From Grammothele lineata (taxonomy: Eukaryota; Basidiomycota; Agaricomycetes; Polyporales; Polyporaceae), in NCBI GenBank assembly GCA_002150815.3, contig NDFF03000090.1:186001-250000 (forward strand): DNA of 64,000 nucleotides, given 5' to 3'. The notes under the pieces are model-generated. The model did not search any database and had not been told where the DNA came from. It saw nothing but the letters and a program-made list of their open reading frames with translations. Made by a program: the position numbers and the translations under genes. Each line of letters begins with the position of its first letter. Position 1 is the first letter of the stretch. Shown one piece after another: positions 23,969 to 35,199 of the stretch.

Positions 23969-25491
23969 ATGGCGCCTCTTATTCACGATGTCACATTCAA
24001 CTTCCCGATCGAGGCAACTGAACAAGACGAGCACTTCAACTGGCTCGTCATCATCAAAGAAGAGATCTACTACGACTATCGCGCCGCACCGCGAACCCCC
24101 AAGACATTTGGAGAAACCGTGCGGATGCTAGAGGAGTACTCGTATGACCGTCTGTTGGAAGAATACGACAAAATTGAGTCTAGAGACGGATCGCTCATGC
24201 TCGAGCTAGCTCTCCGGTACGCCAGAATACCGCATTGACGCATTCATCGTCTCTACAGAATGCTAACCTCCATCAAGGACGTTCGTGGACGAGCCTGACC
24301 TCTCGTTTGACACCAGCCAGGCCAAAATGTTACTTGACGACCTAACAGGCTTCGTCGATCCGGAGGCCAACCACGTCCCGCTCTTCCGCAACAGCACAAT
24401 CCTGCTCGAGAACCGCGCTCTCGCGGGGTGCGCGTGGTATGCGTTCAGCTTGTTCTTCCACGACGAGGAGTACGATGCCCCCCTCTACATGAACCCGCTG
24501 AAGGAATCGGAGCACCTGCACTACGCCGCGCACTGCGCGAACATCGCCGCCCGCCGCGGCTTCTTCCCCCCGATCGCGGTCCGCGTCGCCACGTGGCTCG
24601 ACGGGCTCAAGGTCCACGGCATCAACGTTCGCGCGAAAGCCCCGTTCTCGTCCCTTTCCCACTTCTGGGCCGCCTACGACGAGTATCGGAGATGGCAGGC
24701 AAACCGTGAGGCCGTGCGAGCGCAGAAGATCAAGGGCCGGGAGAATTGCTACAGGTGCGCCGGGCCCGGATGTCTTGTACAGGCGACGCACAAGGGTGCG
24801 TTCCGCAAGTGCGGCGGACGCTGTCCCCCGAGGGTGAAACCGCACTACTGCAGTCTGGGGTGCCAGGTGGACGTACGTCAAACTGTTCCGTTTATCGTCC
24901 AGCAGTTCGTGTTGATGGGCGTTTTCAGCATTGGTTCATACATCGCCAGGTCTGCGGTCGCGGCCTCGTCGAAGATCCTTTCCAGGTGGACGACGAGGAC
25001 CCAGAATGGGAAGACATCGACACTAAAAGGGATCAGCCTCTTGTCGAAGGTTACCCCGTTTTCGACTACGTGGGATTGCTGGGGGCGCAGATGATGTTCC
25101 AGCGATGGAATGCGACTGAGATATTCATCGAGTTCCCGCATCCGCGGCCGCGTCATCCTAAGGGAGAGATCATACGCGTTCGGTCGAGCACGCAAAAGCC
25201 TGAGTTCCTACGGTCGTATCGGAATTGTTGGAATGGGACGTCGAAGTACTCCGATTTCCTGACAGATTATGGCGATGAAGATGTCTCCGACTCGGAGTCG
25301 AGCGATGAGGAATCAGAGGAGGAGGTGAGCGAGCATCTGGCGACACCGTTGTTTGTTTGTCATCCTCACGACGGATATTACCACTTAAGGAGAAGGAAAA
25401 GGAAGTTCAGAGACGGCACAAACGTCGAATAGCTCGTATCTCACTGACGACTGCTCGAGCGTCGCGACGGCAATGGAGCCGGAGGCGTTGA
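23969..25491 (+). CDS. MYND-type zinc-finger protein, long-tailed type
   Basis: Model: join(23969..24216,24278..24872,24929..25324,25390..25491), 446 aa. Start MAPLIHDV. Exon 1 ends LELALR with a split Arg codon. Exon 2 contains RGFFPPIAVRVATWLDGL and the finger cysteines (C-AGPG-C, C-GGR-C, C-SLG-C). Exon 3 (396 nt) begins HWFIHRQVC and contains DDEDPEW, FPHPRPRHP, GEIIRVRSST and an acidic Ser/Glu end. Exon 4 gives an Arg/Lys-rich tail of 33 residues. Its best match is 7183-8688. Reading through the last intron would stop at about 25432 instead. Confidence 0.87.
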
Positions 25492-26505
25492 ACCTGGCGA
25501 TCCGAGATTCGAGCACTCGTAAACCTCGTATTCCGGTTGGTCGCTCGGAACTTGAGCTTTCGATCCGCAGAAAGGACCTCCGGAGGACTCTGCAAACGGC
25601 TCCGCGGCGCACTTGAATCTCTCGCAGACGGCCCGATCTGAGATCGGCGATGTGGGGCGGCACTGCGGACGAAGTTGCGGAGACGGATGAACCCGGCCCG
25701 CCACGTGGGCGCTCCAACCGCAGCCAATAGGAGGGTCGGAATATCCAACGGCCCAATCGGCGGCTGCGGATATCTAACGCCCCGCAAATGTTTGCTTGCT
25801 ATCCGCCGCCACCACATCCTTCGACTTGCTGCAACGAATGCCTCGAGTGTACTTTGTTCCACGAGAGGTGGACTCTGTTCGACTTGCATGGGCGACCCGG
25901 GCCCAGGCCTCCTTTAGCTTGTACTCAAAAACCCGTTCTAACGTCTCAAACTTATCGACGTCGACGCTTGGAACATATACACTCTTCTCGTCGATCCGCA
26001 TGACGTCTTGCATGTTTTCGCTGCGCGGCGTCTTATGTGCATATTACTTCGGGAGACAAAAGGATGAGCCTACGCTAATGAATGATGGTCGAAGGCATGC
26101 CGCCGCGATAGCCCCCTCGAACGGCTTGGACGACCATCGGGGGTCTCGACATCATGGGGTGTACTTGGTACGCCATGTGTCCTCGTAACGGGCTGCGTAT
26201 ATGACGTTCTCTTGGCACCGCCCGCTCGCGGTACGTACTACATGTACTTCCGGCCCCCTCCACGCAGCGTCTTGTCCGTCCTTCGGGTGCTGCGGAAGAC
26301 AGCCCCGCACCGGTCTTCTCGTTAGCGTCTCCTCTCCGAAGCACTCATAACCATGCACGCTCTCGACAGTCTCATCCCTATTCACCACCCGCGCCGGCAT
26401 CACTTACCTTCGTATGTTCTTCGACGTCCTTCACGTGAACGATCTCCTAACGCGAACTTCGCCCACCTCCCACAGGTTCACTCCTTATCCCACCTATCAG
26501 ACCAG
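25492..26505. other. Region with one orphan minus-strand open frame
   Basis: A minus-strand frame at 26013-25774 reads MQDVMRIDEKSVYVPSVDVD and continues as a plausible helical stretch (FETLERVFEYKLKEAW). I could not connect it to other exons. It could be a small gene, a relic or chance. Nothing else is supported before the Gdt1-like gene. Confidence 0.3.
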
Positions 26506-27553
26506 ATGGCACCCCCGCTCGCCGCCCACCACCTCCATCATCAACACCACGCGGGATTCACCCCGCCCACCGACCCCTCGACCGCGTTCCAGACACTCTG
26601 GCGGTCGTTCGCGATGATCATCGTCTCCGAGCTCGGCGACAAGACCTTCCTCATCGCCGCCCTCCTCGCCATGCGCCACCCGCGCGGGGTCGTCTTCTCC
26701 GGAGCGTTCGCCTCGCTCGCGCTCATGTCCCTCCTCTCCGCTGAGCTCGGCACTGTCCTCCCCGCCCTCGTGCCCCGCCGCTGGACGCAGGCCGCAGCGG
26801 CGGTGCTGTTTTTGGTGTTTGGCGCAAAGACGTTCAGGGAGGCGAGGAGTATGAAGGGCGGGGGAGGGGCGATTCAGGAGGAGATGAGGGAGGCGGAGGA
26901 GGACATACAGGGAGACGACTCAGGGGCGGACGAGTCGGATGCGTTCGTCAGCGGGGACGAGAAGGCCGTCCCGCTCGACGCGATGGAGGGCGGGCGGGTG
27001 TATGGCAGGGGGAAACCGCACCCATGGGCGAATGCCGCAGTACGCAAGTCCGGGGGCGTGCGGCAGAGGATGCGGGCCAACGCGGACGCGGCGCGCAACT
27101 TCTTCAGCCTCCTCCTGGGCCCGGTGTTCGTTCAGGCGTTCGTGCTCACGTTCTTGGGCGAGTGGGGAGACCGTAGTCAGATCTCGACGATCGCGCTCGC
27201 CGCCGCTGACGTGAGTGGTTTTCCTTTCCGTTTAGGGGTGTCGGCCAGGGGTCGGATGCGACGAGCACGCTGACAATCCCCTTCTGCAGAACGTTTATGT
27301 CGTCGCGCTCGGCACCATCGTCGGTCATTCGTGCTGCACTACGCTCGCTGTCGTGGGTGGACGTTATATCTCGGCGACGAAGGTCTCCGTTAAGCACAGT
27401 GTGTCTTACCCTTGTCTTTGATTTAGCTGCTGCTAACGTTCTGGTCCCCAAGTCACGCTCGCTGCCAGTGGGCTGTTCCTCGTGTTCGGGGTGGTGTATC
27501 TGTACGAGGCAGTCGTATCGCTAGATCCTGCCGAAGCGACCTCGGCGTCATGA
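26506..27553 (+). CDS. GDT1: Gdt1/TMEM165-family cation/proton transporter
   Basis: Model: join(26506..27210,27290..27398,27453..27553), 304 aa from MAPPLAAHH. The frame is also open from ATG 26353, which would add 51 residues. Two copies of the family signature are visible: SELGDKT in the first half and GEWGDRS in the second, each on a membrane helix. Between the halves lies a cytosolic acidic linker of about 100 residues. Helices include FLIAALLAM, LLSAELGTVLPAL, FVQAFVLTFLG and GLFLVFGVVYLYEA. Family members move Ca2+ and Mn2+ into the Golgi in exchange for protons and support glycosylation. It sits between two MYND genes without visible functional link. Confidence 0.92.
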
Positions 27554-27921
27554 CGTCCTGTGTTACTCGTAGATTTGCTGGACTTTGTGTAGCTGAGCGA
27601 CCGTTAGGATCGTCGTCCGAATCCGTGTACTATAGTAGCCTTCCTGTCTCTAATCATCTGCTGTGCGTTTGTCTTGGAAAACGGTACCTGAGACCCTGTT
27701 CGCGTGCTTTCTTTAGCCGTCCCTGCGAGGGTTGAACCTCTTCCTCAGCGAGCTAGTGGCGAACTGGTGCGATACGGTCCAGCTCTAAGCCGTTCCGTTC
27801 GCGTGGCAGCTAAGCGCCCCTGGGGAAAGCTGCTTCGGCATTTGCCGGAGACTGCCACGTTGGTCCCGGACCGCAGCGCCCGCGAAAGACGAGGTTTGTT
27901 ACCGAACGCCACGAGCCTCGC
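27554..27921. other. Intergenic region
   Basis: 368 bp between the transporter and the last MYND gene; nothing supported. Confidence 0.5.
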
Positions 27922-29265
27922 ATGGCCACAGTGCACGAGATCTCGTTCAACGTCCCCCTTCATCTCCGCCGAAAACACAGAAACCTCGACGAACTCGTTC
28001 TCATCCGCCAGGAAATATGGTACGACTACCGTCGCGTACCGGACCTCACGGAAACCTATCATGAAGAGCTCGACCGGCTCAACGATGTGCCTTACAAGAG
28101 CTTGAAGGCTCGTGCGCGCGCGTACGATGGCCCTGCTATGTTTGAGCTTGCTTTGCGGTTCGTTTCAATGTTGCATACGGCGTGCTACTGCTTACCGCTC
28201 TTGCTAATAGGAACCTCACCCGCTGCGACTGCCCACGCGTGCTCTCTCTCCGCCAAATCACAGAAATTTTCACACTCCTCTCCGACAATACCGACTCTAT
28301 CCTGTCGTCTTCCAAATCTCCATTCACCAGCGTCCAGAACCTCGACCGCACGCTCATTCTACGCGCCCGTGCCGCCAGCGCGTGGATTGCTTTCCGCGCC
28401 TATTTTCACACGCGCAACCCCATCAACCTTCTCTCTTACGGCCGCTTCCCTCATATGTACCAAGCTGCGTACGCAGCACATGCCGCCTGCGCTTTCCCGT
28501 ACACGTTCGTCCCGCCTATCGCAGTACGCATCGCGAGCTTCCTCTCGGTGCTTGGAACGCGTTTCGCCCTCGACGCTCGCCGCATATCTCCCTTGGACCA
28601 GCTTGAGCACCTCTGGTGCGCCCAGGATGCGCACGCGACGTGGCAGAGCGGGCGGGAGAAGGCGCGACTGCTCAAAGTTGCGAAGGCGCCGAATCGATAT
28701 CGGTGCGCCGCGGACGGGTGTGGGGTGCAGGCTGCGCATCGAAGCGCGCTCCGGAAGTGTGGGGGACGTTGTCCGCCTGAGCGTAAGCCGCACTATTGTA
28801 GCTGGGCGTGTCAAGAACGGGTACGTCTCTCGTCTGCATATGAATGGGGGTGGAAGCTAACTGTACTTACAGCATTGGTTCGTGCATCGGCAGTTCTGCA
28901 AACGGGGGCAAGTCGACGAGCGAATCCTCGATGACGACGGAGACCCGGACTGGATAGATGAAGACGAATATGACACCGAATTCCCTTTCGCGCACCTCCC
29001 GGACCGCAGGCTAGTGGCCGCATGGCCCCAGTCTGAGATCTTCATCGATATTCCCCACCCGAGTCGAGATAGAAAGGGGCACGTCCTGCGCGTGAAGACT
29101 TCGACTTTCAGCCCTGACTTTCTGCGCACGTACCGCGCGCTCTGGACGATACCCGGTTGGAAGCGTAGGCAGATAGAGAAGGTGCGTCGACGAGGATTCG
29201 CTTGCTTCGCGTGACGCTCAACACTCCTTCAGATCGCTCTTCAACGGGTTCCCACAATGTTTTAG
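27922..29265 (+). CDS. Diverged MYND-type zinc-finger protein
   Basis: Model: join(27922..28157,28211..28820,28873..29181,29233..29265), 395 aa. It starts MATVHEISFNVPL. Exon 1 is 236 nt, as in two other copies, and ends FELALR (split Arg). The finger is C-AADG-C, C-GGR-C, C-SWA-C, then HWFVHRQFC after the intron. Exon 3 keeps DDDGDPDWID, an IFIDIPHPSR block and VLRVKTSTFSP. The tail is short: with the last intron removed it ends IALQRVPTMF, while read-through ends nine codons later as VRRRGFACFA. It lacks the TTRSxY tail of its relatives. Same orientation as the plus-strand set, on the far side of the Gdt1-like gene. Confidence 0.8.
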
Positions 29266-30300
29266 ACGGTTATCCTTATCATGTCGTGCTATTAGTTCTT
29301 GTTTTGTTCTCGTAACTTATTCCCTGTACGCCGCCGTTTATGATTCTATTAGCAGATGATACCCCAGCCATTCTGCACGCACTGCAGACCCTGAACCATG
29401 CGCCGTCTGATCCGCACTCGATACCGACATATGATTTCTGAAAGTGCTTCGTAAGTGTCTACAGCAGGGGTACCGTCTTACGTCTCTTGCCTCGAAACAG
29501 TGTCATTTCCTGGTTACCCAATGGAGTGTGTAACCGATCAAGTGGTTACTTGTCTACTCACCGGAATTAACGGCGCGGACTGCGCGCCGTGGAAGATGGG
29601 ACACCGAGAGGACAAATGCTGACCTATGCTGACTGAGGTTCCCACACAGCATGTTAGAGGAAACGACATCAAGGGCGTGTAAGCCGCATCTCGTTCCAGC
29701 TCGTTCCTCTGGAAGAGTCCATCAAAGTCGCCCTTCCATCTGTCAAATCCTCGACTGTGTTCCTATGAGTACCCTGAATGCCCGAGATCCACGTACGATC
29801 CGTTGTGATGGCTGTGTAGGGACAGCCGCCGTGGTATGTTGAACTTCTCACCTGAACGTGCTTGTAGCTAACGATGCATTGCAAGGTTTAAGCGTATTGA
29901 CCGGGACGACCATACTCCATCCACGAGTAAATGTGCTGCTCGTCCAGCTCTTTCCAGGGGTAGAAGAATGGTGCTTACGTCGCCACAATCATACCAGCAA
30001 CGTATGTCTGCGGCGTCAACGTTGCTTCCTGGATTGCGAACCCAGCCTCCAGTGCGCGAATCTCGGATCGGCTCGTGGGAAGCTGTGTCCTCGGTCCGAG
30101 CCCACAACTAGCGCGCACCCCGAGAACACTTGTCATCTGCGGCGGCAAGTCTTCTTAATGTCCGTTGGGATCTTGGATGTTCGCGTCTGTGTGGAGTCGC
30201 GCCTCCCGACCATCCTCTTTCCTTTCTTCGGGCAGGCTCCCCACTCCTTTGAGTATTTCTAGCTTTCGTTCGCCCTCTTCTTTACGGCCAACCGCACCTC
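29266..30300. other. About 1 kb without a supported gene
   Basis: Several short open frames, none with family features or sensible splice pairs. No repeat or RNA gene seen. Confidence 0.5.
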
Positions 30301-31474
30301 ATGAGCGCGACGTCCACTCCTTTCCTTTTCCCCCGTTTCACGCCAACGCCGACAGCAACTGACAGCGCGTCTGCCACCGAAAGCTTCCTCAACGCACCAC
30401 CGCTATGCTTCGACACAGGGCTCGACGGTAATCCCGTCGCGGTCCAGTGCCCGGGTGAGTCGGAGGTGGACAACGCTGCCGACGAAACAACGCCTCTCCC
30501 TATCACCACCGAAACTGTTACTTCTGACTTCTTCAGCGGGCCGTTCAGTGGAGGAGTCTTCACCACGACCATCATCTCGGACGACTCCGAGCACGAGCGA
30601 ACCGTTGTTATAATCCACACTCCTGTCACGACGATTACCTCTTCGGCGCCCACGTCGACGTCCTACACTTCGCAGAGCTCGTCAGCGGCGTCTCGGAACA
30701 CCCCGTCCCCGACCCCAACTTCGACCTCTCTTGGAGATGTGGAGCCTAGGAAAAATGGAGCTGGTTCGCCGAGCCCGGTGCCGTGGATTGTGGCGGGCGT
30801 CGTGGGGAGCGTGGCTCTTGTCGTGGTCCTCGTCCTCATCCAATGGGCTGCTTAGGAGGAGACGCGCTCGCGCTCGCAGGGGTGGTGAGTACTCGCGATC
30901 CTCGTCTCTCGTATCTTGTGGGCTCACGTAGACGCCGTAAGCTACTCGCACTTTCATGACGGAAGCCCCACTGTCTCCGTCCCCCCTAGCGCCGGGCCGC
31001 GCCGGTCGCATGAGCATAGTCACACCGTCTGCAGCACCAATGGTGCTCAGCGTCGAACGTCGTGGAAGCATCACGCTCACGATCGCCTCCGCGCCCTCCT
31101 CTGGCTCCCCCGGCCCTTCGGAAGCGTCCGCGGATCCATTCGCAGACGTCCACGAAGTCCAGCCAGGCCCGTCAAGCTCAAGCTCAAGCGTGTTGCTCGC
31201 CGTTCCTCAGCCACGCACTCACGGGCACGTGGACGAAAAGAGGTACTTGAAGGCGACGGAGGCGGCCGCCAACGCGGAGACTGCGTCTATTCGGTCTCTA
31301 CGCCTCGTGCGCGCGCTCTCGAGCACCGGCAGCGTCGCGCCGCGGCTGTCGGATGGCGATTTGGAGAGCGGATTGGGAGCTGGGTTGACGGTAGGGCAGG
31401 CGGTGGATTCGGGAATGAGGTTGGGCGTGAGGGAGGAGGACATGCTTGTTCCGCCCCCGTATACACCGCAGTAA
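30301..31474 (+). CDS. Single-pass membrane protein with PPPYTP tail; apparent frameshift
   Basis: The outer part (from MSATSTPFLF) is Ser/Thr/Pro-rich and followed by a membrane helix (PWIVAGVVGSVALVVVLVLI) at about 30781-30840. In that frame a TAG follows at 30853-30855. The expected basic stop-transfer segment (LLRRRRARARRG) is in another frame at 30848-30884. A GTGAGT intron (30885-30941) then joins it in phase to a cytoplasmic exon, 30942-31474, ending VPPPYTPQ. The only GT..AG pair that would fix the frame (30783-30855) would delete the membrane helix, so I read this as a one-base frameshift, real or from sequencing. Paralogues: 39852-40789 and the relic at 35200-35668. Function unknown; PPxY motifs often bind WW-domain ubiquitin ligases. 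Confidence 0.55.
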
Positions 31475-31712
31475 GGGCGGCGGACGTATGTATTGCAGGG
31501 GAGATCGGACTAGACTTGACTCGGGCTGGCACCGGACAATCTTCATGGGCAATCCAATTTTTTTCAGGACAACTTCATTAGTTTATTTGGGGCAATAATG
31601 TAGAAGTTAAGCAATACTGGACGCAGTGAGAAAGGACAGTAGGAGAATGTGGTGTATGTTGGTCGCTCGTCGCTCACGCGTTATGCGTAGCAATCGATCG
31701 CATCTTGCGGTA

Positions 31713-34343
31713 TTACACGGAGATACCTGCCTCCGCAAGCCACGCTACGAGCGCGTCATACGCGCCTTCCGTATGCGGTGTGTACGTAGCGTCTGCCACT
31801 TCCCTCTTGGAGTTTTGCGTCCCGTTCGCGGCCGCGATGATCACATCCGCAGCCTTCTCCGATACCTGGGAGAACGATAACATGATGAGAGTGAAGCGAA
31901 AGTTCGAGTCTCGAGACGACGTACCATGTACATGGGCGTAGTGGGGAAGAATCCGGGAACGACCGGCCAGATGCTGATGTCGACGACGCGCAGGTTCGAA
32001 ACGCCGCGGACGTTGAAGTCGCCATCGAGAACCGCAAGCTCATCTATCGAGCGCACATAAAATTGGCATCCATCAGAGCATAGAAAGTGCGGCCAATGAA
32101 GGTACGTACCATCGTCTGTACCCATCTTGGCGGTGCAGCATGCATGGTGTCCTGGACGTGACGTAATCGCTCAGCACGTAGTCCTCTAACTTTCCAATGG
32201 GACCGGCACGACAGCGCACACTCACCGAAGACGTGCTCGTACACGTGCTGCTCAATCTCCGCGTCCGTCGAGTAGTTCGCGCCCGGGAAGATCTCATGGT
32301 CAATCGTGACTGCCATGAGCGAGCCCTCGACGATCGACCGTGCGCGCTTCACGCCCTCGCGTAGAGCGGCGACGTCCGCGGGCCCACCTTCCGCTTGGAA
32401 ATGGTTCTTGGCGATGTTGAGCGGATCTTGCGGGTGCGCACCCGTGAGCGTGACAGTTCCGCGGGTCGATGGGCGCGCGCGGAGGGCGATGGCAGAGAGG
32501 GCGTTGTGCGTGTTCGCGATTAGGTCCCCGACACCTATGCCAAGGAGTGAGCGACGGTTCTTGAGCATCCATCGAGACACGTACCGCGAATGAAACCGGG
32601 GAAGTTGCCGGGAATCCAGTAGATGTCCATGTCCGGGTCTTCGAGGCTGTCGTCGGTCTTATATGGCATGTGGAACGCCGCGGGGCCAAAGGCGTACAGG
32701 TTCTCGTGGCCGGAATCGATGTAGTCTTCCAAGCAAGGGTCGGTCGTCGGGTCGGAGCCGAAGGTGCAGCCGTTGTAGAGAGTATAGTTCTGCTTGAGAG
32801 CGAACGTCACCGCGACCTCGTCGTGGTCTGCAAACACCATGAGAAAGTGAATGGGATAGAACGACCACTACGCAAGTACCTTGCAGGTTCAGGCCTACAC
32901 CCTTCAGGTCCACGGTCGGCTCAATGCCCACCGAGGTGAGCTGGTCTTTGTCACCTGTGGATGCGTATGATGAGGTGCACGCCTTGAGAAAAGATTTGGT
33001 TTACGAACCTATACCGGAGAGCTAAAAACTGATCAATACCGTTACGTCACGCTATGCAGAACGGAGTGCTTACCATCAGCTTTGATCAGAAAGCCATAAC
33101 AAGTCAGTCGAGTGATAGGTTCGACATGGCAGATGTAAGACGTACAAGCTGCGGCGTTTGGAACACGCCCGCGGAAACAATGACCTCCCTCTTTACCAGA
33201 ACTTGCTTGGTATCCAGGTCTTGCTTTCCCGTGAAGCCCACTTGGACAGGCAAACCAGATCCGGGTGCGATTTCGACGCCGTATGCACGGGGCTGGGTCA
33301 TGTTGACGTCCTGACAGAGAAGCACCTTCGTCGCGAGCGTGTCGAGCGAGAATTGGAGACGTTCAGGAGAGGCAGCTTGGACCGCGAGGAGCCGTTGACG
33401 GACGCTCGAGCGGACGTTGGTACCGGTGATGGTGTTGCTCGCGAGAGAAACACCCGTGGCATCAATAGACGCACGACTGTTGATATCGGCGATGAGCGTG
33501 CTGGAGGTGAGAAGCGAAGCCATGATGAGAGGGAGTTGAGCATCTAGTATGCGAGACGATGAGCGAAGACCAATGGTAGACGCGAATTACATACCAAGGA
33601 ATTTCGGATCCGCAATCACTGCCATAGGGACGGTGTTCGTGTCTAGCCAGCCACCGTAGCCGTGGTCCGGGCTGAGCGGGACGTACTCGTTGTTCTCGAT
33701 GAGCTTGAAGTAGTCCCACATACTGTCGAGCGACCACGAATCGCCGAACATCGAGGCGAGCTGAGAGAATTCGGCTCGCATGTTGGTGACGAGGTTGATC
33801 ATGGCGTTGTGGAGAGCAGAACCACCGATCGCACGACCGCGGGGATACCTGGCGGAACACGAGTGAGGATGGCGTATACGATGTGAAGGAAGCTGAATCC
33901 ACTTACCATACGCTGTCTCGCTGAAACTCGAAGCCATCGGGATATTCGTCCAAGGTGTAATTGAGTTCGATCTGAGGATCTAAGGGTACGATGTCAGCGT
34001 CTCACAAGATAATCGACGGGAATGTTGCATAAAGCAGACCTTCAATTACACGCCCTACGTATATCGGAACGGTTGTGTTGAAGTTGTCAACGTCATGGCC
34101 AACGTCGACCACGAGAACTGGCAGCAAAGAATGAGTATAAGCGATAGGGAAGAATCACTGAGACTGACCAGTGAAACCTGACTCGGCCAAGCGAGCAGCC
34201 AAAGGACCACCGCCAGCACCGGCGCCCACTACAACGTAGTCATACTCCGCGGTAGTGGTGTCTGGGCACGTATCTAAGCCCTGAGCGAGCAGAACACTGG
34301 CCGAGCTAACGACAGCGAGAACGAGAGCGTTCCAAGGACGCAT
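31713..34343 (-). CDS. Secreted GMC-family FAD oxidoreductase, copy 1
   Basis: Thirteen exons, 645 aa: complement(join(31713..31865,31925..32043,32110..32151,32226..32534,32585..32827,32880..32954,33009..33021,33074..33079,33146..33543,33595..33848,33907..33979,34040..34117,34169..34343)). Signal peptide from MRPWNALVLAVV; an upstream in-frame ATG at 34376 also exists. FAD-binding GAGAGGGPLAARLAE follows. GMC signature 1 region is WYPRGRAIGGSALHN. Signature 2, GVFQTPQLLMLSGIG, is built across a 6-nt micro-exon (33074-33079) and a 13-nt exon (33009-33021). Catalytic His lies in GHHACCTAKMG. The site where many GMC enzymes have a second His or Asn reads FFPTTPMYM. Substrate (aryl alcohol, sugar or other) cannot be read. 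Tail-to-tail with the preceding membrane-protein gene. Confidence 0.93.
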
Positions 34344-35199
34344 CAGGACGGTAGCGGGAAGGGAAAGCAACCTCACAGGCCGTGGGCGAAGGCAATATAC
34401 GTAGGGCCACGATGGCTTGCTGATTCCAAGACACAGATTGAGAATGATCTACGGCGACATTGTACGAGTGAACGCGCCCTGAGAGCAATCATTGATTGGC
34501 CCTGGAACACAGCGATGGGAAGAGGGTCGGGATTCGAGGATCACAGTACACGACCGTAGATGATGATCCCGCTATAGGCTAGTGTAAGCTTCCCGCCTGT
34601 CATCTGCACAGAGACCATGAGTATTCTGAGTGCAGAGTAAGGCACCTCTGACCGTGTGGTAAACGTCAAGCAAGCGCGGTCGCAAGATCCATTGATGTGC
34701 ATCTCAAGTTTCGATCGCTGAGCGCTGAGCCAGCGGTGTTCTCCTTAGCACTCTCACTTGCGGTTGTACGTGTCGAACAGCCACGAGTGCTATTAAGTTA
34801 AGAGACCGCGTAGTTATTGTGCACTTCTGTGCATATGCACTGGGAACAATGAGTTATCACGGGTGCGCCCATTGAGCCTACACGACACTCACCAGCTTTT
34901 CTGGATATTCATCATTCAAAGTTCCCAATTAAGGCGTAAAGGCTCTCGGAGAATGTCGAGGACATGGCACATAGCCGAGAGTCAATATGGGAAGGACGCA
35001 GAGTGAGGATCATGGCGGCTGGAAGCTGAACGGCGCCGTGAGCTCAACTGCGTGACAAACGATGCGCGTCTGGAGGATGAGTCGTGAGAACTATGCCCCA
35101 TATACATATTCCGATATCCTCCGATAATCTAGACGCCCTCAAAGGCTACTTACCGCCTGGCTGAGAACCCCGCAACATGCAGCCTCTGTTGGCCTCTCC
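34344..35199. other. GMC copy 1 promoter side and spacer
   Basis: Holds the upstream region of GMC copy 1. No gene is supported between it and the membrane-protein relic. Confidence 0.5.
34495..34499 (-). promoter_or_regulatory. CCAAT box, GMC copy 1
   Basis: CCAAT on the gene strand about 150 bp before the ATG, in the context GGCCAATCA. The paralogue has the same box in a similar context (AGCCAATCA), so the promoter was copied with the gene. CCAAT is the site of the HAP/NF-Y complex. Confidence 0.45.

Noticed and set aside
30783..30855. Intron that would repair the frame of the PPPYTP membrane protein
   Set aside because: It would delete a perfect membrane helix and uses a poor GTGGAT donor; a frameshift is more likely.
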